Part shown: piece by piece, positions 35,842 through 44,939 of the stretch
Numbering within the stretch: the stretch's first letter is position 1
How the letters are laid out: each line of letters opens with the position of its first letter
Assembly: GCA_958436175.1 (NCBI GenBank)
Contig: CAUBJF010000002.1
Coordinates: 62,001 to 126,000 of the forward strand
From: an uncultured Muribaculaceae bacterium
GTDB taxonomy: Bacteria; Bacteroidota; Bacteroidia; Bacteroidales; Muribaculaceae
Direction of reading: 5' to 3'
Length of the DNA: 64,000 nt
Notes under the pieces: generated by a model
Database searches by the model: none
What the model saw: only the letters and a program-made list of their open reading frames with translations
What the model was told of the DNA's origin: nothing
Program-made: the position numbers and the translations under genes

Positions 35842-36834
35842 TTATTCAATAATAAGGCTTAATAAGCTTTCAAGGTTCAGCCCTGAGATTATCTTTCCAA
35901 GATCAAGCTCTTCAAGCGCGGCTCTGATATCTTCCTTATTGCAGGGAGCGCCTCGTAAGCGTAGTCCTATTTCATCAGGGTCGGAGAGAATGAAGAAATC
36001 TCCTCCTATGTCAATAGATTGAATGCAGTTTCGATTGTCGGTGCGTATTTCGATATCAAACTCACCGACACCTTCGATCCGACCACAGATATGCCTTGTA
36101 GCTTTTTTGTCTGGATCAGAGGTGTGTGCTCCCGAAAGAAAGGATGGATCATAGTAAGTCTTTTCGATTTCTTCTATCTGGCTGATGTCTTCTGGTGTGA
36201 CTATATATTCCTTTTCTGTCAGGCTTTCGATTGCATATCTCTCGAACTCTTCTTTAGAAATTGTCAAACCTTCTTTCATAAGACATGATACCCTTGAAGG
36301 AACAGATTTTATACCTTTGCTGACAAGTTTGGCTCTTGATGGCGTAAGAGTCCGGCTCATTACCGAAGGATCAAAATCGTATAACATTGTACCGTGTACA
36401 ATAGAGCGTCCAGGTAGATGATAGAAAGCATTTCCTGCCACCTTGAATCCATTTATCAGGATATCGTTGCGGCCAGTAGCTTCCGCTTCTAAACCAAGGT
36501 TACGCAACATGCCGGATATCATGTTTGTATATCGTCCAAAAGTGCGAGTCACTTCATCGCTTGGGCAAATGTATGAGAACATGAAGTTATTCGTATCGGC
36601 ATAAACACAACCGCCCCCGCTTTTCCGTCGAACAACATCTATCCCATTCTGACGACAGTAGTCCATATCTACTTCTGCCGCCATGTTCTGATGGCGTCCA
36701 CAGATTACAGTAGGACTGACTCTCCAGCTGAAAAAATAATCATCGGGAGGCATATTCCGAGCTATCCATTCCTCTGTGGCGAGATAGAACGGAAGACGCC
36801 GGTGTCCGATATCTTTCAAAGCAACGTAGATCAT
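35842..36834 (-). CDS. lplA: Lipoate-protein ligase A
   Basis: The 330-residue protein attaches free lipoate to carrier proteins using ATP. It carries the family motif RRKSGGGCVYADTNNFMFSYI and VAGNAFYHLPGRSIVHGTMLYDFD, and a C-terminal accessory domain (about 250-330). It is the first gene of the glycine cleavage operon, transcribed from a strong promoter just upstream, so the operon carries its own means of lipoylating GcvH from scavenged lipoate. Octanoyltransferase activity is less likely given the C-terminal domain. Confidence 0.92.
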   Translation of the reverse strand: MIYVALKDIGHRRLPFYLATEEWIARNMPPDDYFFSWRVSPTVICGRHQNMAAEVDMDYCRQNGIDVVRRKSGGGCVYADTNNFMFSYICPSDEVTRTFGRYTNMISGMLRNLGLEAEATGRNDILINGFKVAGNAFYHLPGRSIVHGTMLYDFDPSVMSRTLTPSRAKLVSKGIKSVPSRVSCLMKEGLTISKEEFERYAIESLTEKEYIVTPEDISQIEEIEKTYYDPSFLSGAHTSDPDKKATRHICGRIEGVGEFDIEIRTDNRNCIQSIDIGGDFFILSDPDEIGLRLRGAPCNKEDIRAALEELDLGKIISGLNLESLLSLIIE

Positions 36835-36859
36835 TTCCGGGATATCACATTTCTATCCC

Positions 36860-36890
36860 CAAAAATAGGCAATATGTTTGACTATGCAAA
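36860..36890 (-). promoter_or_regulatory. Promoter of the lplA-gcv-lpd operon
   Basis: On the minus strand TTTG (36890-36887), 19 bases, then TATTTTTG (36867-36860) match the Bacteroidota consensus. The predicted start is about 20 bases before the lplA ATG. Its -33 box lies within the spacer of the plus-strand promoter at 36877-36907. Confidence 0.75.
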
Positions 36891-36907
36891 AAAAATTGCT
36901 ATGTTTG
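36877..36907 (+). promoter_or_regulatory. Promoter of the B3/B4-YrdC pair
   Basis: TTTG (36877-36880), 19 bases, then TATGTTTG (36900-36907) match the consensus. Predicted transcription starts near 36912-36915, almost on the first ATG (36913), which makes the second ATG (36928) a credible true start. It interlocks with the opposite promoter at 36860-36890. Confidence 0.75.
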
Positions 36908-36912
36908 TAGTC

Positions 36913-37605
36913 ATGAAAAAACAAGATATGATAGAAATAACTTTTGATGATAGGATATTAAGAGCGGCACCCGGACTTAGGGTTATAACAATAGAAGCCG
37001 ATGTAACCAACAAAGCAACCTCGGAAGCACTATGGAACGAGATTCGGACAGCTGAGAAGTGGGTAAAGGATAATTTTGCGATAGAGGAAATTCGCCATCG
37101 TCCTGCAATAGCCGGAACAAGAGATGCATACAAAGCTCTCGGGAAAGAACCGAACAGATACCGACCAAGTGCCGAAGCATTGTGTCGTCGTGCGGTCAAG
37201 GGTATGGAACTGTATCGTACGCTTACTATCATAGACTTGATTAATCTTATCTCGATGCGGTCGGGCTATTCAATCGGAGGTTTCGACGCAGACAAGATAG
37301 AAGGCGACGGAATATGTCTTGGTGCTGGTCTTCCGGGAGAACCTTACGATGCCATCGGCAGGGGTCCCCTTAATATTGAAAATCTTCCAGTATTCAGAGA
37401 TAATGTTGGAGGTATAGGGACACCTACTTCCGACAATGAGCGGACTAAACTTGAAGAGTCGACAAGGCATGTTCTTATGACAGTCAATATTTATCGCGAA
37501 GGAGAGATGGATGATGATACTTTTGTAAAATGGGCATGCGGATTACTTGAAAAATACGCATTGGCAAAAAATATTAAGTTTAAGACCTGGAATACTGTCA
37601 TATGA
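36913..37605 (+). CDS. B3/B4 tRNA-binding domain protein
   Basis: The product has about 230 residues and matches the free-standing B3/B4 domain found in the beta subunit of phenylalanyl-tRNA synthetase, where it edits misacylated tRNA. Family-like stretches are RHRPAIAGTRDAYKALGKEPNRYRPSAEALCRR and LINLISMRSGYSIGGFDADKI. Free-standing copies are thought to act in trans on mischarged tRNAs. The promoter evidence suggests translation may begin at ATG 36928, giving 225 residues. The gene overlaps the downstream YrdC gene by 4 bp. An open frame extends upstream through the promoter but is not family-like. Confidence 0.85.
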   Translation: MKKQDMIEITFDDRILRAAPGLRVITIEADVTNKATSEALWNEIRTAEKWVKDNFAIEEIRHRPAIAGTRDAYKALGKEPNRYRPSAEALCRRAVKGMELYRTLTIIDLINLISMRSGYSIGGFDADKIEGDGICLGAGLPGEPYDAIGRGPLNIENLPVFRDNVGGIGTPTSDNERTKLEESTRHVLMTVNIYREGEMDDDTFVKWACGLLEKYALAKNIKFKTWNTVI

Positions 37606-38222
37606 AGTTACTAAAGATATATCCCGACTCTATCAATGAACGATATGTAGAAGAGGCTGTCCGCGCACTCGATGACGGAGAAATCATAATATATCCAACG
37701 GATTCTATCTATGCCATGGGCTGTGACTGCCTAAATAACAGGGCGATAGAAAAGCTGTGCCGATTAAAAGGCATCAATCCGGGCAAGAACCTACTTTCTA
37801 TAATATGCTCGAACTACTCTCAGGCTGCGGAGTATGCAAAGATAGACAACAAGGCTTTTCATTTGTTGAAAACCTATCTTCCAGGACCATTCGTTTTCAT
37901 CTTACCAGCTTCCACGAAGCTCCCTAAGGTTTTTAAAGGCAGGAAAAGTGTCGGCATACGTGTTCCGGAGAATAAGATATCCCGGATGCTCGCCGACAAA
38001 CTTGGAAGACCTCTTCTCAGTTCGTCTCTCCCTTTAACTGAAGACGACCCTGAAAGCATCGCCAATCCCGATTCTATTGCATTGAATTACGAAAAGGAAA
38101 GTTCGATATCCGTCATGATAGATGGCGGAGAAGGACAGAAAGAGGGGAGCACCATCGTCGACTGTCTCGACAGCGATGCCCCCGAAGTTGTCCGTCAGGG
38201 ATTAGGAATATTCGAGGAGTAA
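37602..38222 (+). CDS. YrdC/Sua5-family L-threonylcarbamoyladenylate synthase
   Basis: The 206-residue protein has the YrdC/YciO/Sua5 fold with EIIIYPTDSIYAMGCDCLNN, KNLLSIICSNYSQAAEYAKI, and LPGPFVFILPAS. Family enzymes make threonylcarbamoyl-AMP for the t6A modification of tRNAs; some paralogues (YciO) have other roles, and this one resembles YciO in its compact length. It overlaps the B3/B4 gene by 4 bp, so both may serve tRNA quality. The stop TAA abuts the TGA of the converging alcohol dehydrogenase with no base between. Confidence 0.85.
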   Translation: MKLLKIYPDSINERYVEEAVRALDDGEIIIYPTDSIYAMGCDCLNNRAIEKLCRLKGINPGKNLLSIICSNYSQAAEYAKIDNKAFHLLKTYLPGPFVFILPASTKLPKVFKGRKSVGIRVPENKISRMLADKLGRPLLSSSLPLTEDDPESIANPDSIALNYEKESSISVMIDGGEGQKEGSTIVDCLDSDAPEVVRQGLGIFEE

Positions 38223-39476
38223 TCAGACAGCTTCTGCAGGATTTTTAGAACCGGCTTTGACAGCTTCCTCGATTTCCAACATTGATGCCCGTTGTTCGGC
38301 ATCGAGCATCAGTTCGTAGATCTGACGGGTATCTTTGTCGTTCAGTTTGTAATATTGTCCTATTGTTTCCCCCTTGTTCTCATGTAGTTTGCGTACGAGA
38401 GTATCAATATCCGGTTTGTCGATTCCAAGGGCTTTGAAAGTAGAAGGCATACGGAGTACTGCGCTGAAATATGCTCTCAGTGATGCAACAGTCTCGATGG
38501 CGGCGGACCTGTCGTCCTTGATGTCGATACCGAATACTCGTCTGCCAAGCTGGGCAACTTTAGAAGGCTTGTGGTGGGCCATAAAAGTCAGCCATGCCGG
38601 GAAAACGACAGCAAGGCCCGCACCATGAGCTATATTTGGATAGAGAGCGCTGATTTCATGCTCCATGGCGTGAGAAGTCCAGTCTTCCTTGCGTCCACAA
38701 CCTACAAGACCGTTATGGGCAAGAGTGCCTGCCCATTCGATATTGGCTCTTGCCTGGTAGTCTGATGGATCTGCCAGCGCTTTGGGCGCTTCGTTGATAA
38801 GACTCATCAGCAATCCTTCAGCAAGACGGTCGGAGACTTCGACACCTATCGAAGTGCTGAAATAACGTTCGAGAATATGCGACATCATGTCGACGACTCC
38901 GACTGCTGTCTGGTACGCAGATAGAGTTGAAGTCATCTCAGGATTCATGATAGCAAAACGAGGTCTCAACAAACTGTCGGTCCTGACACTCAGTTTCTGG
39001 GCCGTTTCGCTCTTGGTTATTACGCTGTTACCCGAACCTTCGCTTCCAGAACCAGGAATGGTCAGTACGACACCGACAGGCAAGGCTTCCTCTATCTTTG
39101 CTTTCCCGATATAGAAATCCCAAAAATCGCCCTTGTAAGGTACTCCGGCTGCTATAGCCTTTGCCGTATCAATGACCGAACCACCCCCAATTGCTATCAA
39201 ACCGTCAACTTTCTTAGCCCTTGCAAGATCGATTCCTTTATAGACGAGGGCATCAACAGGATTAGGCTCGACTCCACTTAATTCAACGTACTCTATACCC
39301 ATTGTATTCAATGAGTTCGATACACGATCAATCAATCCGCTTGTTTTAGCGTATTTACGGCCATAAACTATCATTACTTTTGTCGCACCGGTCAAAAAAG
39401 TCAACATACCGACCTTTTCTTCGGCACCTCGGCCAAATTCGAACAGTGTAGGTGAGTAGAAGGAGAAATTTTCCAT
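38223..39476 (-). CDS. Iron-containing alcohol dehydrogenase (YqhD/BDH-like)
   Basis: The 417-residue protein matches the iron-dependent alcohol dehydrogenase family of the butanol dehydrogenase/YqhD branch: it starts FSFYSPTLFEFGRGAEEKVG, has the NAD(P)-binding GGGSVIDTAKAIA and the metal-binding HAMEHEISALYPNIAHGAGLAVV. It reduces aldehydes or oxidises alcohols with NAD(P)H. It is the last gene on this strand, 94 bp after folC; the gap contains no clear promoter. The substrate cannot be told from sequence. Confidence 0.93.
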   Translation of the reverse strand: MENFSFYSPTLFEFGRGAEEKVGMLTFLTGATKVMIVYGRKYAKTSGLIDRVSNSLNTMGIEYVELSGVEPNPVDALVYKGIDLARAKKVDGLIAIGGGSVIDTAKAIAAGVPYKGDFWDFYIGKAKIEEALPVGVVLTIPGSGSEGSGNSVITKSETAQKLSVRTDSLLRPRFAIMNPEMTSTLSAYQTAVGVVDMMSHILERYFSTSIGVEVSDRLAEGLLMSLINEAPKALADPSDYQARANIEWAGTLAHNGLVGCGRKEDWTSHAMEHEISALYPNIAHGAGLAVVFPAWLTFMAHHKPSKVAQLGRRVFGIDIKDDRSAAIETVASLRAYFSAVLRMPSTFKALGIDKPDIDTLVRKLHENKGETIGQYYKLNDKDTRQIYELMLDAEQRASMLEIEEAVKAGSKNPAEAV

Positions 39477-39570
39477 AACGGACGAATTATAATCTTTAGT
39501 TTCACTTATAACTACTTATCAGTACCAAGAGTTCGATAGCGAGATGTTTTTCATAGCCATAAAAAGTCGA

Positions 39571-40863
39571 TCAGGAAAGATATGAAAGGAGGTCGGCCAC
39601 TACATATGTGCTTCCGCCAATGAAGACAGTGTCGCCAACTCGGGCATCGGACATCGCTTTTTTGTAAGCGTCTGCCACGCTGTCGAAACAAGCACCCTCA
39701 ATTCCTGCTGCTTTCGCTGCCGCCGCGGTCTCCTCAGCCTTGCGCCCACGGCTTACCGATGGCTTGGCGAAATAGTAGGTCGCGTTCAAGGGCATCTGAC
39801 GGACGATTGCATTGATGTCCTTGTCCGAAACGAATCCGAGAACCATATGGAGCCTGTGGCCCGATTCCGAAATGCTTTTTAATCTGGGTCCGAGATACTG
39901 CCAACCTCCTATGTTATGCCCGGTATCGCAGACAACATGTACCGGTTCTTTATGTATTGTCATCCATCGGCCTATAAGTCCGGTGAGCTCGCAGACTTCG
40001 GCAAATCCTTTTTTGACAGAATCATTGTCAATTTTAGCGAAATGCTTCTTAATATATTTGAGAGCTGCCAATATAGTGCGTGTGTTTGCAATCTGGTAGT
40101 TTCCAGTGAGCTCTCCTAAAAACTGACCGAGGTTCGTTTCTTCATACTTGATGCAGTCGGTTTTGATTGTGCCGCAAAGGTTGACAGTGTCCTCGGCAAA
40201 TACAATTTCGCTTTTAGTTTGGTATGCTTTGTCCCTGAAAACCTTTCTAATAGATTCTTTGGCCTCTCCTATAACGACCGGAGTATTGTCCTTGATTATA
40301 CCAGCTTTCTCAAACGCTATCTTTTCTTCGGTATTTCCGAGTAATGCGGTATGGTCGAGAGAGATATTTGTAATAATAGAAACTAAAGGTTTAAGAATAT
40401 TCGTACTGTCGAGCCTTCCTCCAAGACCAGTTTCAATAATAGCGACATCCACGTTCTCCTGGGCAAAATAGCTGAATGCCATGATTGTTGTCAATTCGAA
40501 GAAAGTAGGATGTAACGTATACACAGGAGAATTACGGAACCTTTCGATGAAGTCTACGACATAGTCTTTGTCAATCGGGTTGCCGTTGACTCTGATCCTT
40601 TCCCTGAAGTCTACCAGGTGAGGTGATGTATAGAGAGCGGTGTTATATCCGGCAGACTGTAGGATAGCAGCAATGGTGTGAGCGGTGCTGCCTTTTCCGT
40701 TAGTCCCGGCTATATGGATAGCCGGAAATTTGAGATGAGGATTTCCCCATTCATTAGCGAGTGCAAGAGTGGTATCGAGTCCTGGTTTGTAAGCTCCTTC
40801 TCCAAGATTCTGGAACATCGGGACTTGGGCAAAGAGCCATTCTGTTGTTTGTTGGTAGTCCAT
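39571..40863 (-). CDS. folC: Folylpolyglutamate synthase / dihydrofolate synthase
   Basis: The 430-residue Mur-ligase-family protein adds glutamate to dihydropteroate and/or folates. It has the ATP loop IAGTNGKGSTAHTIAAIL, the EAGLGGRLDSTN-like segment ETGLGGRLDSTNIL, and the C-terminal domain with VVCDTGHNIGGWQYL. It follows the second chromate transporter gene by 1 bp and is probably co-transcribed with it. Length is normal. Confidence 0.95.
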   Translation of the reverse strand: MDYQQTTEWLFAQVPMFQNLGEGAYKPGLDTTLALANEWGNPHLKFPAIHIAGTNGKGSTAHTIAAILQSAGYNTALYTSPHLVDFRERIRVNGNPIDKDYVVDFIERFRNSPVYTLHPTFFELTTIMAFSYFAQENVDVAIIETGLGGRLDSTNILKPLVSIITNISLDHTALLGNTEEKIAFEKAGIIKDNTPVVIGEAKESIRKVFRDKAYQTKSEIVFAEDTVNLCGTIKTDCIKYEETNLGQFLGELTGNYQIANTRTILAALKYIKKHFAKIDNDSVKKGFAEVCELTGLIGRWMTIHKEPVHVVCDTGHNIGGWQYLGPRLKSISESGHRLHMVLGFVSDKDINAIVRQMPLNATYYFAKPSVSRGRKAEETAAAAKAAGIEGACFDSVADAYKKAMSDARVGDTVFIGGSTYVVADLLSYLS

Positions 40864-40864
40864 G

Positions 40865-41437
40865 TCAAAAAAGAATTAGCCCGGCAATTCCTGCGCCGAT
40901 GATGATGAGTATTGGATGTATCTTCGTGAAAAGGCTCAAAGATAAGCCTATGGCAGCAAGAATAATACTCTTGATTATGTCCGTTTCGGCGGATCCGAAG
41001 TTCTGCTCGTTCATAAGCAGGAGTGCAGCCGATGCGATAAGACCGACAACAACAGGGCGCAGACCTTTGAATATACCTCGGATAGCCACGCTATCGTGAT
41101 GACGGGCTATATAATGGCCCGCGTATCGTACCAGAAGAAAAGATGGAAGAATCACAACCAATGTGCATAGCACGGAACCGAGAATCCCCCATAGAGGGGA
41201 TGAAAGAGACGGGTTGGAAACCGCTGGTGCAACATATCCGATATATGTAGCGGAATTGATGCCTATAGGTCCCGGTGTCATCTGGGAGATTGCGACGATA
41301 TCCGTAAATATCTGTTCTGTAATCCATCCGGGTGTTACTATCTCATTTTCGATGAGGGCAAGCATTGCGTAGCCGCCACCAAAGCCGAAGAAACCAATTT
41401 TAAGGTAGCTCCAGATAAGCTTTAGATATATCATCAT
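40865..41437 (-). CDS. Short-chain chromate transporter (CHR family), second of a pair
   Basis: The 190-residue membrane protein has one CHR domain with FGFGGGYAMLALIENEIV near the start and VAISQMTPGPIGINSATYIGY. Half-size CHR proteins are made as pairs whose members insert in opposite orientation and function together as anion exporters. It lies 5 bp after its partner and 1 bp before folC. Chromate is the family name; the natural substrate could be another anion. Confidence 0.9.
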   Translation of the reverse strand: MMIYLKLIWSYLKIGFFGFGGGYAMLALIENEIVTPGWITEQIFTDIVAISQMTPGPIGINSATYIGYVAPAVSNPSLSSPLWGILGSVLCTLVVILPSFLLVRYAGHYIARHHDSVAIRGIFKGLRPVVVGLIASAALLLMNEQNFGSAETDIIKSIILAAIGLSLSLFTKIHPILIIIGAGIAGLILF

Positions 41438-41442
41438 AGCGT

Positions 41443-42009
41443 TTAGCCCTCCTTAGAATTAAGCTTTTTGTGGGCCCTAACGGCAATGATATAACCGACG
41501 ATGCCGCCTATCAAGATGAACAGTATGGGATTAGACACCACTGGCAGCTTCGACCATATGAGAATCGCTACGACAATGGGAATCCACACTGTTTTCCATC
41601 CGACAGAGGCTGCTTTGGCAGTCGTAAAGACCGGGGCTACAATCAAAGCCACAACTACAGGACGAATGCCTTTGAATATGGCATTGATTGTAGGGTTGCT
41701 CGTTATGAGATCAGGAGTGAGGAACATTGCAATAGCAAGAATGATGAGGAAACTCGGCAGTATAGTGCCGAGAGCGGCAAAAATCGCGCCTTTCAAACCC
41801 TGTAATTTATCACCCACCACTACAGAAATATTGACTGCAAGGATGCCAGGCAGAGACTGGGCCACAGCGAGAAGGTCAAGAAAATCTCTTTTGTCCAGCC
41901 ACTTATGCTTGTCTACGATTTCGCGTTCGATAATACTTATCATTGCCCAGCCGCCTCCAAAGGTGAAGGCTCCTATTTTTGCAAATGTAAGGAACAATTG
42001 AGATACCAT
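41443..42009 (-). CDS. Short-chain chromate transporter (CHR family), first of a pair
   Basis: The 188-residue membrane protein has the CHR motif FTFGGGWAMISIIEREIV and VAQSLPGILAVNISVVVG, clearly related to its neighbour (40865-41437) but diverged. The two are predicted to form a heterodimer. It begins 9 bp after mutS2 and is followed after 5 bp by the partner. A role in chromate, sulfate or another anion cannot be decided. Confidence 0.9.
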   Translation of the reverse strand: MVSQLFLTFAKIGAFTFGGGWAMISIIEREIVDKHKWLDKRDFLDLLAVAQSLPGILAVNISVVVGDKLQGLKGAIFAALGTILPSFLIILAIAMFLTPDLITSNPTINAIFKGIRPVVVALIVAPVFTTAKAASVGWKTVWIPIVVAILIWSKLPVVSNPILFILIGGIVGYIIAVRAHKKLNSKEG

Positions 42010-42018
42010 TGTTAGAAA

Positions 42019-44484
42019 TTAAAATTCAACAACTGTGATGCCGGGGCCTCCGAAACGTACGTCTTCATCATGGTAACTTCGTATTCCCGGTACGGTGGCA
42101 AGGTAATTCCGGATATACTCCCTGAGAGCCCCGGTACCAGTACCATGAAGAATTCTGACGCGGGTGCTGTTGAACTGTATTGCATCGTCTATGTAATACA
42201 TCACGGCTTGAACTGCTTCGTCAGTCCGCATGCCTCTTACATCTATTTCCTGAGAGAATGCAAGCTGACGTTCGCGGCTTGCTTCGGAAGTAGAGGAAGA
42301 GAGATATGAATCGGAAACAAGACCGCTCTTGCCCGAATTAGTGCTTGCCTTGCGAATGGTTCTTTTTAGCCTGTCGAGCTTAACTGAAGTCTTGACATGG
42401 CCGAAAACAACCGTAGCACTCTTACCTTTGATAGATTCTATGGTACCGACTGTTCCGCCACCGTCAGCGAGAACTACATTGTCGCCAACGGCGAGGGGTC
42501 TGTCTTCTTCCCTAATCTTTGGCTGGCACGTTTTTTCTTTCTTTTTATGTTTCGGAAGCTTCTTGTCGAGCAGGGGATGGTTGGCCTCGATGTTTTTTGT
42601 CAGCTCTTCGCTATCGTGTTTGAGTTTTTCACGAACCTCCTTGGTCTTTTCTTTGTCAGCCTGAGAAGTGCGTATTTCGCGAATGGTTCGTTCGATTGCA
42701 GCATTGCTGTTATCGAGTATTTTCTGGGCTTCCTGCTTGGCTTCGCTAAGAATTTCACGACGCTTGCCCTTAAGGATGTTCATTTCCTCCTCGTAGCGAG
42801 CAAGAGTTTCTTCAAGCTGTTTTTCCTTAATCCTTATGGAATCACGTTTTCGCTCCCAGTAACGGCGGTCGCGTGCGATATCGAGAAGATATCTATCCAT
42901 ATTGATATAGTCGCTTCCTACTATTTCCTTTGCTTCCTCTATGATGGTGTCGGGCAAACCTGTATTGCGAGCGATTTCTATGGCGAATGAGCTGCCCGGC
43001 TGTCCGATAGCAAGACGAAACAGCGGATGCATTTTCTGTCTGTCATAGAGCATAGAGCCGTTGACGAGGCCTTCTGTTTCTTCTGCAAATTGTTTGAGAT
43101 TATGGTAATGAGTCGTAATGATCCCCCACATATGCTTGTCATTGAGCTGCCGGAGGACTGCCTGGGCTATGGCACCGCCAATCTGTGGCTCTGTGCCACC
43201 ACCGAACTCATCGATGAGTACCAATGTTTTAGAGTCGCCATCACGAAGGAATAACTTCATGTTTCTAAGATGGGAAGAATAGGTACTGAGATCGTCCTCT
43301 ATGCTTTGGTCGTCGCCGATATCTATAAAAATATGGTCGAATATGCCGATATGCGAATTCTCATAGAGAGGAGGTAGAACCCCGCACTGAATCATGTATT
43401 GGATGAGTGCGACTGATTTGAGTGTCACAGATTTACCTCCGGCATTCGGACCGGAGATTATAAGAATTCGTTCTTTGGATGTGAGACGAATGTCGAGAGG
43501 TACAATCTCTTTGCCCTGGCGTTCGAGCGACTGCTTAAGGAGGGGATGACAAGCATGGAACCATTCGAGTTCCGGCCCATCGGACATATGAGGCATCATG
43601 CCATCGTTATCCCGTGCATATTGAGCCTTGGCATAAATGAAGTCGAAAACTCCGAGTAGCTCGAATCCCGAGAGCAAATCGTCTATTTCGGGGCGTATGG
43701 TGTCTGCAAGTCCAGTCAATATCCGCACTATCTCGTGACGCTCTTCTATTGATAGTTCACGAAGTCTGTTGTTGGCTTCGACGAGTTCTGCCGGTTCTAT
43801 AAAGAAAGTCTTGCCGGAAGCGGATTCGTCGTGAACGATGCCGGAAATCTTGCGTTTGTACATGGGCGCTACGGGAATAACAAGACGTCCGTCACGTACC
43901 GAAGGGGTAACATCTGCTTCGAGATACCCTTCTTTCACAGCATTAGATATGACACGGCGCATCGTCGAATTGATACTCCCTGCTGTTGCCGACATGCTGC
44001 GTCGTATATCTGCGAGTTCTGGTGAAGCATTGTCTTTGATTTCGCCATGCTTATCGACAATGCGGTCGATAGCAGCTATTACGGAGGGAAATGGCAAGAG
44101 GTCTGAGGCAAGACCGGCGAGAGAAGGGTATGGCGTCTTTGCATCCTCTTTGCGGAGCTTCCCAAAGAAATTGCTTATCTCAGCCATGGCTCCCAGAGAA
44201 TTCCTGAGGGAAGGAAGCTCGCTTTCGGCCGGAAATGAGCCGGGAATACGGAGAGAAACGAGCATCTTACGGCAGTCAGTAATGTTTCCGATGGGGAATC
44301 CGGCATCTGAGTTGAGAATGGCCAGCATCTCGGCTGTCTCTGTCAGCTTCATGCGGACGATGGCCGGATTTGACGAGAAGGACATTTCATCGCAGTGGGA
44401 TACTCCGAGTGTGGATCCACACATTGCGGCTATCTGTCGTCGAACAGTATCGAAACCTATCTTTCGTTCTATATCTGCAATCAT
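42019..44484 (-). CDS. mutS2: MutS2 family ATPase with C-terminal Smr domain
   Basis: The 821-residue protein has an N-terminal clamp region, the MutS ATPase with Walker A ISGPNAGGKSVTLKS (about 345) and VLIDEFGGGTEPQIGGAIAQ, a long coiled coil (about 510-620), a KOW-like stretch (VGDNVVLADGGGTVGTIESI) and a C-terminal Smr nuclease domain with IDVRGMRTDEAV and ILHGTGTGAL. MutS2 suppresses recombination or, as RqcU, acts on collided ribosomes. It overlaps smpB by 4 bp, which fits a ribosome-rescue role, since SmpB works with tmRNA on stalled ribosomes. Confidence 0.95.
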   Translation of the reverse strand: MIADIERKIGFDTVRRQIAAMCGSTLGVSHCDEMSFSSNPAIVRMKLTETAEMLAILNSDAGFPIGNITDCRKMLVSLRIPGSFPAESELPSLRNSLGAMAEISNFFGKLRKEDAKTPYPSLAGLASDLLPFPSVIAAIDRIVDKHGEIKDNASPELADIRRSMSATAGSINSTMRRVISNAVKEGYLEADVTPSVRDGRLVIPVAPMYKRKISGIVHDESASGKTFFIEPAELVEANNRLRELSIEERHEIVRILTGLADTIRPEIDDLLSGFELLGVFDFIYAKAQYARDNDGMMPHMSDGPELEWFHACHPLLKQSLERQGKEIVPLDIRLTSKERILIISGPNAGGKSVTLKSVALIQYMIQCGVLPPLYENSHIGIFDHIFIDIGDDQSIEDDLSTYSSHLRNMKLFLRDGDSKTLVLIDEFGGGTEPQIGGAIAQAVLRQLNDKHMWGIITTHYHNLKQFAEETEGLVNGSMLYDRQKMHPLFRLAIGQPGSSFAIEIARNTGLPDTIIEEAKEIVGSDYINMDRYLLDIARDRRYWERKRDSIRIKEKQLEETLARYEEEMNILKGKRREILSEAKQEAQKILDNSNAAIERTIREIRTSQADKEKTKEVREKLKHDSEELTKNIEANHPLLDKKLPKHKKKEKTCQPKIREEDRPLAVGDNVVLADGGGTVGTIESIKGKSATVVFGHVKTSVKLDRLKRTIRKASTNSGKSGLVSDSYLSSSTSEASRERQLAFSQEIDVRGMRTDEAVQAVMYYIDDAIQFNSTRVRILHGTGTGALREYIRNYLATVPGIRSYHDEDVRFGGPGITVVEF

Positions 44485-44939
44485 TTCTTTTGCATCAATC
44501 GTGCGAGTGCACGTTTGTCTTCACGTTCTTTTATGGACTGGCGTTTATCGTATTCTTTCTTACCTCTCGCTATGCCTATGACGAGCTTTGCGAGGCCTCG
44601 GTCGTTGATGAAAAGCCGCAAAGGAACTATTGTAAAGCCTGAGTCGCGTCCGTTTTTCATAAGACGTGCTATCTCTTTTTTATTGAGCAGCAGCTTTCGG
44701 TCTCGGCGCGATTCATGGTTGTTGTAGGTGCCATAAAAGTATTCGGCTATGTTCATGTTCTTAACCCATACTTCTCCGGCTGCCGAGACATAGCAGAATG
44801 TGTCGACCAGGGAGGCATGTCCTCCTCGGATAGATTTTATCTCAGTGCCGGTCAATACTAGTCCTGCAGTGAATGTCTCGACTATCTCGTAGTCGAATGT
44901 AGCACGGCGGTTTTTTATGTTGATGTCTTTCTGTTTCAT
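44481..44939 (-). CDS. smpB: SsrA-binding protein
   Basis: The 152-residue protein binds tmRNA and brings it to stalled ribosomes. It begins MKQKDINIKNRRATFDYEI, has VLTGTEIKSIRGGHASLVDTF and the C-terminal REDKRALARLMQKK tail. It overlaps both neighbours by 4 bp (upstream membrane protein, downstream mutS2), so the three are translationally coupled. The tmRNA gene itself is not in this window. Confidence 0.97.
   Translation of the reverse strand: MKQKDINIKNRRATFDYEIVETFTAGLVLTGTEIKSIRGGHASLVDTFCYVSAAGEVWVKNMNIAEYFYGTYNNHESRRDRKLLLNKKEIARLMKNGRDSGFTIVPLRLFINDRGLAKLVIGIARGKKEYDKRQSIKEREDKRALARLMQKK

Noticed and set aside
36691..36912. Upstream extension of the B3/B4 frame
   Set aside because: It overlaps lplA and the divergent promoter and is not family-like; it is an open frame by chance.
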